Assembly: GCF_000577275.2 (NCBI RefSeq)
Contig: NZ_HG916855.1
Coordinates: forward strand, 496,001 to 560,000
DNA: 64,000 bases
Direction: 5' to 3'
DNA from: Rhizobium favelukesii
Lineage (GTDB): Bacteria > Pseudomonadota > Alphaproteobacteria > Rhizobiales > Rhizobiaceae
The number at the start of each line of letters is the position of its first letter. Position 1 is the first letter of the stretch. The notes under the pieces are model-generated. The model was not told the origin of the DNA. It made no database searches and saw only the letters and a list, made by a program, of their open reading frames with translations. Both the position numbers and the translations under genes were made by a program. Positions 17,873 through 26,380 of this stretch are shown here, piece after piece.

Positions 17873-19054
17873 TCAGAGCACCGAAACAACAGCCTTGGCG
17901 AGGTCATCGAGCCGGTCTTCCCTGAGGCCCGCGACGTTGAAGCGGGAATCGCCGACCATGTAGATCCCGAACTCGTCTCGCAGGCGGTCGACCTGCGCTT
18001 CGGTCAGGCCGAGGCGCGAGAACATGCCGCGGTGGTCGGCGATGAAGTCGAAGCGCGAGGAGTTGGACTGGCGACGGAGCGCCTCGGCAAAGCCCTTGCG
18101 CAGGTTGAGCATGCGAAGCCGCATGGCTTCGAGTTCGGACTTCCAGTCGGCGCACAGCGCATCGTCTTCGAGGATGATGCGGACGGCGGCGGCGGCATGG
18201 TCCGGCGGCATGGAATACAGCACGCGGGTCGTGGCGAGCGCCTGGCTGCCGGCGATCTTTGCGCCTTCTGCGTCCTTGCCCATCAGGATGACGGCGCCGA
18301 CGCGGTCGCGGTAGACCGAAAAGTTCTTCGAGCAGGATGTGGCGACAGCCATTTCCGGCATCTTGCTGGCGAGCAGGCGAACGGCGGCGGCGTCTTCCTC
18401 CAGACCATCGCCGAAGCCCTGATAGGCAAGATCGACGAAGGGGAAGAGGTCGCGTTCGACGAGAAGATCCACGACCGGAGCCCACTGCTGGATCGTCAGA
18501 TTGGCGCCGGTCGGGTTGTGGCAGCAGCCGTGCAGCAGAGTGATGTCACCGGCCTTCGCCTGCTTCAATCCCTCTAGCATCGCATCGGCCTTCACCGTGC
18601 CGCTTGCGGGATCGAAATAGGGATAGGTCGCGGTTTTGAAGCCTGCAGCCTTCAGGATCGGCACATGGTTCGCCCAGGTCGGATCGGAGAGCCAGATGGT
18701 TGCGTCAGGCCGGGCCTTTGCGAGCAAGTCGGCGATCGTGCGCAGCGCGCCCGAGCCACCCGCCGTCTGGCAGGCGAACATGCGCGACAGGTCGGCCTTC
18801 TTGCCAAAGACCAGCTGCAGCATGGCCTTGTTGAAACCCTCATCGCCTGCCATGCCGACATAGGTCTTCGTCGTCTGGCTTTCATAAAGGCGCTTCTCGG
18901 CCTCGCGCACGGCCCGCATGATGACGGTCGCACCCTGCGAATTCTTGTAGACGCCGACGCCGAGATCCATTTTCGTCGGCCGCGCGTCGTTCTTGTACAG
19001 AATCGAGAGGTTGAGGATCTTGTCCGGCGGGGCGGCGGAGAGGGTCTCGAACAT
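17873..19054 (-). CDS. Aromatic/aspartate-type aminotransferase, class I
   Basis: 393 residues, the standard length for AspC/TyrB enzymes that swap amino groups between aspartate or aromatic amino acids and 2-oxoglutarate using PLP. The N-terminus has DLGVGVYKNSQGATVIMRAV. The PLP region includes CCHNPTGANLT and the aspartate of FVDLAYQGFGDG. The PLP lysine is in SCSKNFSVYRDRVGAV. The late arginine is in DSRFNVAGL. It is last in an operon with a sulfonate/taurine-type importer, so it may deaminate the imported compound (inference). Confidence 0.93.
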   Translation of the reverse strand: MFETLSAAPPDKILNLSILYKNDARPTKMDLGVGVYKNSQGATVIMRAVREAEKRLYESQTTKTYVGMAGDEGFNKAMLQLVFGKKADLSRMFACQTAGGSGALRTIADLLAKARPDATIWLSDPTWANHVPILKAAGFKTATYPYFDPASGTVKADAMLEGLKQAKAGDITLLHGCCHNPTGANLTIQQWAPVVDLLVERDLFPFVDLAYQGFGDGLEEDAAAVRLLASKMPEMAVATSCSKNFSVYRDRVGAVILMGKDAEGAKIAGSQALATTRVLYSMPPDHAAAAVRIILEDDALCADWKSELEAMRLRMLNLRKGFAEALRRQSNSSRFDFIADHRGMFSRLGLTEAQVDRLRDEFGIYMVGDSRFNVAGLREDRLDDLAKAVVSVL

Positions 19055-19115
19055 GGCTTTTCCTTTGGATTGAGATCAAGTGCGGAGCTGCTTCAGCGGT
19101 CCCCCATTGGCGGAA

Positions 19116-19898
19116 TCAATGTTCCAATTCGCTTTGCGAGCCGGCGCGGATTGCAGCAAGCACCTTCTTTTGAAGCGCAACGAATTCTGACGAGGCGATC
19201 ATATCCTGGCTGCGTGGGCGGGCGAGGCCGACATGGAAGGTCGCGTTGATGCGTCCTGGATTGATGCTCATCGCCACGATACGGTCGGATAGATAGACGG
19301 CTTCTTCGACATCGTGGGTGACAAAAAGAACGGTCAGCCGATGCTCTTCCCAGATTTGGGTCAGGAGCTCCTGCATCTGGTGACGGGTCAGAGCGTCGAG
19401 GGCGCCAAACGGCTCATCCATCAACAACATTTTTGGGCGGTAGGATAGGGCACGCGCAATGGCGACACGCTGTTTCATCCCGCCCGACAGTAGAGATGGA
19501 AATGCATCGGCGAACTTGGCGAGCTTTACCAGTTCAATGTGATGACGGGCGACATCCCGGCACTCAGCTGTCGGTAGTCCGGCCGCCTGCAGGGCAAATT
19601 CCACATTCTGTTGTGCAGTCAGCCACGGCAGCAGTGTGTAGGATTGGAAGACAACGCCGCGATCGAGCCCTGGGCCGACGATCGGCGCACCGTCCGTCAG
19701 AAGAACGCCATTGTCGAAGCCCTGAAGTCCGGCGACGATAGACAGCAGCGTACTCTTGCCGCAGCCGGATGCGCCGACCAGGGAGACGAACTCGTTGTCG
19801 GCGAGTTCCAGGTCGATACTGCTGAGGGCATGAACGCGGTTTTTCCTGCCACCATACCACTTGTCGAGACCCTCAATCTTAAGTTTGGATTCGCTCAT
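19116..19898 (-). CDS. ABC transporter ATP-binding protein, nitrate/sulfonate/taurine type
   Basis: 260 residues, like TauB/SsuB. Walker A GASGCGKST, Q-loop FQSYTLLPWLTAQQNVEFAL, signature LLSGGMKQRVAIARAL, Walker B MLLMDEPFGALDALTR, switch histidine in VLFVTHDVEEAVYL. ATG 19898 lies one base after the permease stop, which is preferred over an in-frame start inside that gene. Part of a four-gene transport and metabolism unit. Confidence 0.93.
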   Translation of the reverse strand: MSESKLKIEGLDKWYGGRKNRVHALSSIDLELADNEFVSLVGASGCGKSTLLSIVAGLQGFDNGVLLTDGAPIVGPGLDRGVVFQSYTLLPWLTAQQNVEFALQAAGLPTAECRDVARHHIELVKLAKFADAFPSLLSGGMKQRVAIARALSYRPKMLLMDEPFGALDALTRHQMQELLTQIWEEHRLTVLFVTHDVEEAVYLSDRIVAMSINPGRINATFHVGLARPRSQDMIASSEFVALQKKVLAAIRAGSQSELEH

Positions 19899-19899
19899 C

Positions 19900-20760
19900 T
19901 CAATGCCTCGAAGCGTAACGGAAGAAGACACGCTCGAGGGCCTTCATGCTCTGGTCTGTGATCAGACCGAACAAGCCAAGGAGCAAGATGTAACCAATGA
20001 TCGTCTGCGTCTGGAAATATCGCTGAGAGACGACGATGCGATAGCCGAGGCCGGATGTCGCCGCGACAAGTTCTGCCAGCACAAGCCAGGTCCAGGCCCA
20101 ACCAAGGCTGATGCGCAGCGTGTCCCAGATGCCGGGGAGGGCGGACGGCAGGACGATGCGGCGCAGGATCTTGGTCTCCGACATGCCGAGCGTGCGGCCT
20201 AGTCCGACGAAGTCGGTTGGCACACGCTTGACGCTGTCCATGACCATCAGCACCTGCTGGAAGAAGGTTCCGATAAAGATGATGACGAACTTTTGGATAT
20301 CGCTTGTTCCGGCCCACAGAATGGTCAGCGGAACAAAGGCGACGACAGGCATATAGCGGACGAAGTCCACGAAGGGCTCGATGGCCGCTTCCCAGGTCTT
20401 GAAACAGCCGATCATGATCCCGATCGGGATCGCCAGGGCCGATGCAATAAGAAAACCGACGAGCATGCGATAGATGCTGATCCCCGCATCGGTCCACAGC
20501 GTGCCATCCATCGCCAGTTCTACCATCTTTACCCACACCGCTCCAGGCGAGGGCAGGAAAATCGGTTTCACCCAACCGGTGACGGTAGCAACCCACCACA
20601 CGGCGAAGAGCAGGGCAAAAACAGCAACCGCAATCAGGAAAAACGACTGACCACTGATCGGATCCCCGATCCGAAAGGCACTGGGTGGTCTACCGACGCC
20701 CGCGCGCGATTGCGCGCGGGGCCTTTCCTTCGGTGTCGACGACAATTCTGAGCTAGACAT
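19900..20760 (-). CDS. ABC transporter permease, nitrate/sulfonate/taurine type
   Basis: 286 residues, TauC/SsuC family. After a polar N-terminus of about 45 residues come six hydrophobic segments. The conserved membrane-loop GRTLGMSETKILRRIVLPSA is the EAA-like coupling loop. WAWTWLVLAELVAATSGLGY near residue 220 is a family hallmark. It sits between the binding-protein gene (24 bases upstream) and the ATPase gene. Confidence 0.93.
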   Translation of the reverse strand: MSSSELSSTPKERPRAQSRAGVGRPPSAFRIGDPISGQSFFLIAVAVFALLFAVWWVATVTGWVKPIFLPSPGAVWVKMVELAMDGTLWTDAGISIYRMLVGFLIASALAIPIGIMIGCFKTWEAAIEPFVDFVRYMPVVAFVPLTILWAGTSDIQKFVIIFIGTFFQQVLMVMDSVKRVPTDFVGLGRTLGMSETKILRRIVLPSALPGIWDTLRISLGWAWTWLVLAELVAATSGLGYRIVVSQRYFQTQTIIGYILLLGLFGLITDQSMKALERVFFRYASRH

Positions 20761-20784
20761 TACGGTCCCGTTGGTGGCCAGAGG

Positions 20785-21801
20785 TCACTTGTTCGCTGCA
20801 TCGACAAACGATGTGTCGATCATGCTGTCGGCGGAAACGTCCTGGGTCACGAGGCCGGCTGTTTTGGCCGCCTTCAGAACGTCGGCGAAGGTCTTGGTCT
20901 TGAAGTCACCGGCAAAGGCCTTGGCTGCTTCAGCAGAGGTATAGTATTGGACACCGTCGAAGGCCGTTTTCAGATCATCCGGGGAGGCGCCCACGGCCTT
21001 CGAGATGATGGCGCGGTCCTCCTCGGTATTGGCCTTGTAGTCGGCCAGAGCCGCATCCCAGGCCTTGATCATGGCCAGAACCTGCCCAGGCTTCTGCTTC
21101 AGCACCTCCTCGCGAACGACGAGGACGTCGGAGACAAGGCCCGGATCCTTGCCGGCTTCAAAAAGCAGCTTGATATTCTTGTCCTGGGCCAGCGCCGTTG
21201 AAATGTAAGGCTCGTAGGTGACAGCGACGGGAACACGGCCTGCAATCAATGCCGTTCCGGCATCAGCTGCGGGCATTGGCACACGGACGATATCGTTGAT
21301 CGTCATGCCGTTGCTTGCAAGCGCGTAGTTCAGCAGGATGTCGCTTGTCGTGCCTTCCTCGAAGGCGATGTTCTTACCCTTGAGGTCAGCGACGCTCTTG
21401 ATGTCGCTTCCGGCAAGGATTGCGTCCGCCTTCAGGCTGAAATCGAGAAGTGAGACGATCTTCACCGGCAGGCCGGCGGCGACCATGCCCATGGCCGTGT
21501 GCGTGGCGATATTGGCAGCGTCGAGCTGACCGCTGGCAAGTGCTGCGTTGATGTCTTTGTCTTCGCTGAAGTTGACAAGCTCGACATCCTCAAGGCCGGC
21601 TTTCTTGAACAGGTCTTTGCTGGCGGCGACGTGCCACTGACCGTAACCGAGCCATGGCTCGATGCCGATCTTGAAGGTGCCCGGCTCCGGTTTCGATGGG
21701 ATTTGATCCTGAGCGCCGGCCTGCCCGGTAGCGAGGACGCCAACAATCCCGAGCGCGATCGCTGCGCGGGAAAACTGCTTGCTGATGGATTTGTAGTTCA
21801 T
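20785..21801 (-). CDS. Periplasmic binding protein, nitrate/sulfonate/taurine type
   Basis: About 338 residues from ATG 21801, with GAGGGG 7 bases before it. The signal peptide has a hydrophobic core AAIALGIVGVLATG and cleavage near AGAQ. The mature start FKIGIEPWLGYGQWHVAASK is typical of the NMT1/TauA-like family, and LKGKNIAFEEGTTSDILLNY lines the ligand cleft. Ligand is unknown; taurine or another sulfonate, or an amine, is possible. Confidence 0.92.
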   Translation of the reverse strand: MNYKSISKQFSRAAIALGIVGVLATGQAGAQDQIPSKPEPGTFKIGIEPWLGYGQWHVAASKDLFKKAGLEDVELVNFSEDKDINAALASGQLDAANIATHTAMGMVAAGLPVKIVSLLDFSLKADAILAGSDIKSVADLKGKNIAFEEGTTSDILLNYALASNGMTINDIVRVPMPAADAGTALIAGRVPVAVTYEPYISTALAQDKNIKLLFEAGKDPGLVSDVLVVREEVLKQKPGQVLAMIKAWDAALADYKANTEEDRAIISKAVGASPDDLKTAFDGVQYYTSAEAAKAFAGDFKTKTFADVLKAAKTAGLVTQDVSADSMIDTSFVDAANK

Positions 21802-21932
21802 TGGGAACCCCTCTTTTGATGATTTCATGGATCACATAGCTTGCATTTTCTGAAGCTTTACGCCCAACCATGAAGGTCATGGTGGGCGGATATCGCGTGT
21901 GGGTGCTTATTTCCTTTCACCGGCGTTAGTGG

Positions 21933-22337
21933 TCATTGCTTGAATATAAGGTGCGAGCCACGTTCCTTTAGGTCGGCGATCGAGCTCACACCCATCAAAG
22001 CCAAGATAATCGAGAACACGCGACGCAATGTCTCGATCGCACGGTCGACGCGAGCCTGGCCTGCAGTTGCAAGAGCGTACGCATGGGCTCGACCCAGGAG
22101 ACCGACCGGTCCCAGCATAAAGGGAAGAGAATGTCGCCGTCCGAGGTATTCGGTCGACAGATCAGGCTCGGCATAGTCGACGAGAACGTGCTGACGCAGC
22201 CGCAAAAGCGAGAAATCGTCCTTGTTTCGACGATAGGTTTCCTCCGCAAAGGAGCCACCGTCGATGTAATCGAAGAAGAGCTTAGGCAATCGCCGGCGAG
22301 CGGCCAGCCGGAGGTCATCGATATTGACGATCGTCAC
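21933..22337 (-). pseudogene. FMN-dependent 2-hydroxy acid dehydrogenase (LldD-like) with large in-frame deletion
   Basis: 134 residues against about 380 for the family. Residues 1-80 match the LldD N-terminus (PKLFFDYIDGGSFAEETYRR, LPFMLGPVGLLG). The text then jumps straight to the C-terminal helix region (GRAHAYALATAGQARVDRAI and LALMGVSSIADL). About 250 codons are missing, including the FMN site and the catalytic histidine and arginine, yet the frame is kept. GTG 22337 lies three bases after the kinase stop. It cannot be an active enzyme. Confidence 0.85.
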
Positions 22338-22340
22338 AAT

Positions 22341-23630
22341 CTACCCCTCCGGATCTATCGTTGCGAGGAAGCGGGTTACCAGGTCCGCGCCATCGTCAGG
22401 CTCCGAGCCTACCATCATAGCCACAGAAAGACCGATCAGGGAGGATGTCGGATTGTGGCTTGTAGCACCGGCCCGCAGGTTCATGACGAGTGTCGGGCAG
22501 AGAAAAAGCCCGAGTCGGACGACCTCTCGCCAGTCGGAGGGAAGCATGTCCCGCTGCTTGAGGCCTGCAAGCAACGGCTTCCACATTGCCTCGGCCTTCG
22601 TTTCCAGAAGCGCGGCTCGAACCGGGCTTAGTGTCCAGTCGAAACCCGCAAAGAGACGGCCATTCTCGTACTTGGCTGTCGCGTTGAATTTCTGTTCGGC
22701 AAGAGCCGGATCATAGAGCCAGTAAGGATGGGCAAGGATATTGTGGAAGGTCGTCTTCACCTCTGCAAGAAGCGTCGGCATGTGCTCGCCGGCAAAGGCC
22801 GGATCAAAGAATGATAGGCTCGCGCGCCCTTCCTGCCGTTCGAACCAGACATTAGCGTTATGGGCATCGCCATGTGCCGTCACCCCGCCACTGTCTGCCA
22901 GGCGGACAGGGTTCAGTCTTTCATGCGCGGCGTCGAACAGCTCCCCAAGCGTGTTGCGGTATTCGATGCCATTGATGACAAAGCGGGCTTTCGAGAGCGC
23001 ATCCCAGGAAAGCGTGACGCCGGGAAATTCAAATGCCTTACCGACATAAAAGCTCGCCAGCCGACCACCGGGATACGTCCCGTCGGGCGCAGTGACCAGC
23101 CTGTCGTAGAACAGCCGGTGGACCGGCTCCTTTGCGACCTGCTCAAGCGTGACCGGATGCAGTGTCTTCAGGTAGACAGACAGGACGGCCTCATTGAGCC
23201 GGCGCTCCGCATCCACGGCCTGGCTTGCCATTTCCTTATCATGAAGCTCGTCGAGCGCGCGCAGAACATCAGAAAAGCGCGGATCCGTCCTGCGTCTGTA
23301 GACGAGGATCTGTTCGCCCGGAAGAGTCGACATCATGATCGGCTGGTCTACCGGCAGGCCGGCTTTGGCAAGGATATCGGCGCGATAGTACTCGCCGCTC
23401 ATCTCCTCCTCATTTTCCTCCTGATGGAATTTGAAGAAGTACGGCTTTCCGTCGGCCTCAAAGAAGCCATTCAGCGAATTGAGGCTGTATTGGTCGTGGT
23501 TGATCGCCAGATCACGTGCTTCGATCCCAAACAGATCTCGCAACAGGTCGGCAAGAAGAGCTTCGGCACTGCCGTCGCGCTTGTTGGCTTTTTCCCGGAT
23601 GGCTGCGGTCCGACTGTTGGGCTGCCCCAT
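22341..23630 (-). CDS. Phosphotransferase family protein (APH-like kinase)
   Basis: 429 residues with an aminoglycoside-phosphotransferase/choline-kinase fold. The ATP lysine lies in KPYFFKFHQEE. The catalytic loop is VTAHGDAHNANVWFE (HGDxHxxN) and the metal-binding Asp is in LSFFDPAFAGEH. The distal C-terminal region is longer than in drug-resistance enzymes, so a small-metabolite kinase is more likely. First intact gene after the GntR stump, and almost certainly co-transcribed with the transporter and aminotransferase. Substrate unknown; the GntR and transporter context suggests a hydroxylated amino compound (inference). Confidence 0.82.
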   Translation of the reverse strand: MGQPNSRTAAIREKANKRDGSAEALLADLLRDLFGIEARDLAINHDQYSLNSLNGFFEADGKPYFFKFHQEENEEEMSGEYYRADILAKAGLPVDQPIMMSTLPGEQILVYRRRTDPRFSDVLRALDELHDKEMASQAVDAERRLNEAVLSVYLKTLHPVTLEQVAKEPVHRLFYDRLVTAPDGTYPGGRLASFYVGKAFEFPGVTLSWDALSKARFVINGIEYRNTLGELFDAAHERLNPVRLADSGGVTAHGDAHNANVWFERQEGRASLSFFDPAFAGEHMPTLLAEVKTTFHNILAHPYWLYDPALAEQKFNATAKYENGRLFAGFDWTLSPVRAALLETKAEAMWKPLLAGLKQRDMLPSDWREVVRLGLFLCPTLVMNLRAGATSHNPTSSLIGLSVAMMVGSEPDDGADLVTRFLATIDPEG

Positions 23631-23662
23631 GATCTCTCACTCCTGGAATGACGCGAAGGTTT

Positions 23663-23862
23663 TCATTTTTTGGGCGGCAAGTATCTGCTGCCGAGCGAGT
23701 AGCGGCTGCCGACATAGGTGAAGGTATTGACCGTTGCGATCGCCTGCCCCGTCCACGTTTTTCGGTTGAGGACCAGGCAGCTGTCGCGCTCACGAATGTG
23801 CAGGAGGCGTGCATGTCTCTCAGTCGCCGGGATGGCGCTGATGAGATGCTCGACTTCGGTTA
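23663..23862 (-). pseudogene. GntR/HutC-family regulator, C-terminal UTRA fragment
   Basis: The minus strand reads TEVEHLISAIPATERHARLL, then HIRERDSCLVLNRKTW and TVNTFTYVGSRYSLGSRYLP before a stop at 23663. This is the end of a UTRA ligand domain. The upstream part, including the DNA-binding helix, is cut off at the TTA where an IS5-type element is inserted. It was probably the local regulator of the transport/aminotransferase operon. Confidence 0.78.
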
Positions 23863-24795
23863 GAGTCGGACTCGAAAAGAGTTCAATGGTAACAATACCT
23901 TGCGAGACGTCTAGTGATGAGGCGGATATGGGCGATCATGATCCATGCCTCGGCTGAAGCGATGGATTTTTCGACGTCCTTCGCCAATCTCCGGCACCTT
24001 CCAAGCCATGCAAATGTTCGCTCGACGACCCAACGGCGTGGTAGCACTTCGAAGCCTTTGGTCTTGTCGCTGCGCTTGATGATTTCGACCGTGAAGCGAC
24101 CGACCTTCTTCAGCTTCCGTTTCAATTTGTCGCCCGCATAGCCACCGTCGGCGAAAACATGCAGCAACCATGGCCATCTGTGACAAATGGATTTCAGTAA
24201 ATCGGGAGCGCCATCGCGGTCCTGGATATCGGCGCTGTGAACCATGAGGCCAACCAGCAGGCCGAGTGTGTCGACGACGATATGGCGCTTGCGGCCCTTG
24301 ATCTTTTTGCCGGCGTCGTAACCTCGAATGCCGCCGCTTTCGGTGGTTTTGACGCTTTGGCTGTCGATCACGCCTGCCGTAGGACTGGCCTCTTTGCCTT
24401 CCAGTTCGCGCGCCGCCATCACTAGATGGTGGTTGATGCGGGCCCAAAGCCCAATACCCCGCCACGCATAGAAGTATCGCTGAACCGTCGAGCACGGCGG
24501 AAAGTCCTTTGGCAGCATCCGCCATTGGCAGCCGGTCGAGGCGATATACAAAAGCGCATTCATGACCTCACGCAGCACCGTTGTTCGCGGTCGCCCAAGT
24601 CGACGGGGCGCAGGTAGGAGCGGCTCGACAATTCGCCATTCTCTATCCGTCATATCGCTTGCATAGCGTGCTGCTCGCCGGGCATATTGCCGACGGGTGG
24701 TTTCGGTCCAGGCCATCGTGAACTCCATCGAATCTTCGCAAATCCGAAGGAATCACAACCTGTTGAAATCACCCACTTCTTTTTGAGGCAGCCTC
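23863..24795 (-). mobile_element. IS5-family element with TTA target duplication
   Basis: 933 bp. The right end, read inward, starts GAGGCTGCCTCAAAAAGAAG; the left end starts GAGTCGGACTCGAAAAGAGT (14 of 20 bases match). TTA flanks both ends (23860-23862 and 24796-24798), as expected of IS5-group elements. It encodes one transposase and interrupts a GntR gene. Its right TTA is also the start of the IS701-like element, so the two elements abut. Confidence 0.85.
23883..24716 (-). CDS. IS5 family transposase
   Basis: 277 residues from ATG 24716, which has GGAG 6 bases before it. Typical IS5/IS1031 marks: DMTDREWRIVEPLLPAPRR at the N-terminus, ALLYIASTGCQWRMLPKDFP, the first catalytic Asp in AGVIDSQSVKTTESGG, then VDTLGLLVGLMVHSADIQD, HVFADGGYAGDKL, and the catalytic Glu in RRWVVERTFAWLGRCRRL. 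No frameshift, so it may be active. Confidence 0.94.
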   Translation of the reverse strand: MAWTETTRRQYARRAARYASDMTDREWRIVEPLLPAPRRLGRPRTTVLREVMNALLYIASTGCQWRMLPKDFPPCSTVQRYFYAWRGIGLWARINHHLVMAARELEGKEASPTAGVIDSQSVKTTESGGIRGYDAGKKIKGRKRHIVVDTLGLLVGLMVHSADIQDRDGAPDLLKSICHRWPWLLHVFADGGYAGDKLKRKLKKVGRFTVEIIKRSDKTKGFEVLPRRWVVERTFAWLGRCRRLAKDVEKSIASAEAWIMIAHIRLITRRLARYCYH

Positions 24796-24798
24796 TTA

Positions 24799-26314
24799 GC
24801 TCGACTTTGTACAAAATCGGTGGTGATTTCGGGGGCATCTGAGCAGCCCTGGGTGAATCAATTCGCCGCAGGGTCCCGGCCTTGCGCCATTCGTTTGATC
24901 GGATTCGAACGAATGGATGAGCGAACAACATGATTGTAGCCGTGAGCCGGGAGACGCGGTCCCCCACATCCTTCGCAAATGGCTGTCGCCGTTTCGTTTC
25001 TGGTTTACCGCGCCAAGCTGGGAGCATCTGCTGGTCCTGGTGATGGGTGCGCTCCTTTCGCCTGGCAAGCGAACGGTGACGGCCTGCCTGCGCATCACCG
25101 GACGCGCGGAGGTAAGTAATTTTGCCGCCTATCATCAACTCCTCAACCGAGCCCGCTGGAACCCTCGCACGTTGGCGGCCCGTCTGCTGTCCATCATTGT
25201 TGCCCGGCTCGTGCCCGAGGGCCCTGTCGTGATTGGCATGGATGATACAATCGAACGGCGTTGGGGCCAACGCATCGCCGCGCGTGGAATTTATCGTGAC
25301 CCGGTGCGCTCCAGCCATGGCCACTTTGTCAAAGCCAGCGGCTTGAGATGGTTGAGCTTCATGGTTCTTTCACCTGTCCCATGGGCAAAATGTATTAAAG
25401 CCCTGCCGGTGCTGACGATCCTGTGTCCCTCTGAGCGCCATGATCAGAAGAAGGGCCGAAAGCACAAGCTGCTGACTGATTGGGCAAGGCAAGGCGTCTT
25501 GCAGCTTTGCCGCTGGCTGCCGGGCCGCGAAATCATCTTTGTCGGCGATAGCAGCTTTGCCGTTCATACACTGGCTGCGGCTCTTCCCGACACGGCCACT
25601 CTCATCACGCGGTTGCGTCTGGATGCCAGTCTCTTTGCTCCACCAGATCAACGGCACGAACATACGCTCGGGCGACCGGCGCAAAAAGGCAGGCCATTGC
25701 CGAAACTGAAAACGCTCCTCAAAGACGCAAAGACCGAGTGGCAGCGCATCGTCGCATCGTCCTGGTACGGCAAGCAAACCGACAAAACCCTTGATGTCAC
25801 ATCAGGAACCGGCCTCTGGTATCGGCGTGGAACGCCCCCAAGACCAATTCGCTGGGTTCTCGTTCGCGATCCATCAGGCCGTCGTGAACCCCAGGCGTTC
25901 ATGAGCACCAACGTCAACCTTGAGCCCGCTCAGATCATTGCCTATTTCGTTCGGCGCTGGCAGATCGAGGTCACCTTCGCCGAAACGCGAGCGCATCTTG
26001 GCGTGGAAACCCAACGGCAGTGGAACGACAAAGCCATCATGCGCACGACCCCGTCGCTGCTGGCGCTCTACAGCCTCGTCACACTCTGGGCATGCGATCT
26101 GCTCGGTCATGGCGTCCTTCCCTATGCCGCCGCCTGGTACAAGAAAACAGAGTTCACCTTCTCCGATGCCATCGGTGCGGTTCGCATGATCCTGTGGGAT
26201 CAGGATATTTATCGACAGCACCCGCCAGACCCGGACATTCCTGAAACTCAACCAAGCCGCCTCAAGCGGATGACACAAGCACTTTGCTTCGCTGCATAAT
26301 GTACAAAGTCGAGC
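24799..26314 (+). mobile_element. IS701/IS4-like element with perfect terminal inverted repeats
   Basis: The ends GCTCGACTTTGTACA (from 24799) and TGTACAAAGTCGAGC (to 26314) are perfect inverted repeats, extendable to 17 bp with the flanking TA. One long transposase gene lies between them. TA is present on both flanks. It sits 66 bp upstream of the GMC gene, so it replaced or displaced whatever was upstream of that gene. Confidence 0.82.
24917..26299 (+). CDS. DDE transposase, IS701/IS4-like
   Basis: 460 residues. It starts near WLSPFRFWFTAPSWEHLLVL and GALLSPGKRTVTACLRITGR, the region conserved in IS701-type transposases. The first catalytic aspartate lies in PVVIGMDDTIERRWG, the second in EIIFVGDSSFAVHTL, and the Glu in FVRRWQIEVTFAETRAHLG. 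Full length with no frameshift. Confidence 0.93.
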   Translation: MSEQHDCSREPGDAVPHILRKWLSPFRFWFTAPSWEHLLVLVMGALLSPGKRTVTACLRITGRAEVSNFAAYHQLLNRARWNPRTLAARLLSIIVARLVPEGPVVIGMDDTIERRWGQRIAARGIYRDPVRSSHGHFVKASGLRWLSFMVLSPVPWAKCIKALPVLTILCPSERHDQKKGRKHKLLTDWARQGVLQLCRWLPGREIIFVGDSSFAVHTLAAALPDTATLITRLRLDASLFAPPDQRHEHTLGRPAQKGRPLPKLKTLLKDAKTEWQRIVASSWYGKQTDKTLDVTSGTGLWYRRGTPPRPIRWVLVRDPSGRREPQAFMSTNVNLEPAQIIAYFVRRWQIEVTFAETRAHLGVETQRQWNDKAIMRTTPSLLALYSLVTLWACDLLGHGVLPYAAAWYKKTEFTFSDAIGAVRMILWDQDIYRQHPPDPDIPETQPSRLKRMTQALCFAA

Positions 26315-26380
26315 TATAGGGCTGAACCGAAAGGCATCCAGGATCTCATTTAATCGACGGAAAAAGAAGGACAGTGCAAA

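Noticed and set aside
17765..18577. 270-codon plus-strand frame
   Set aside because: Shadow of the aminotransferase gene.
26317..26380. Possible upstream half of the truncated GntR gene right of the IS701-like element
   Set aside because: The join is in frame, but the sequence does not resemble a GntR domain and is the GMC leader, so the continuity may be chance.
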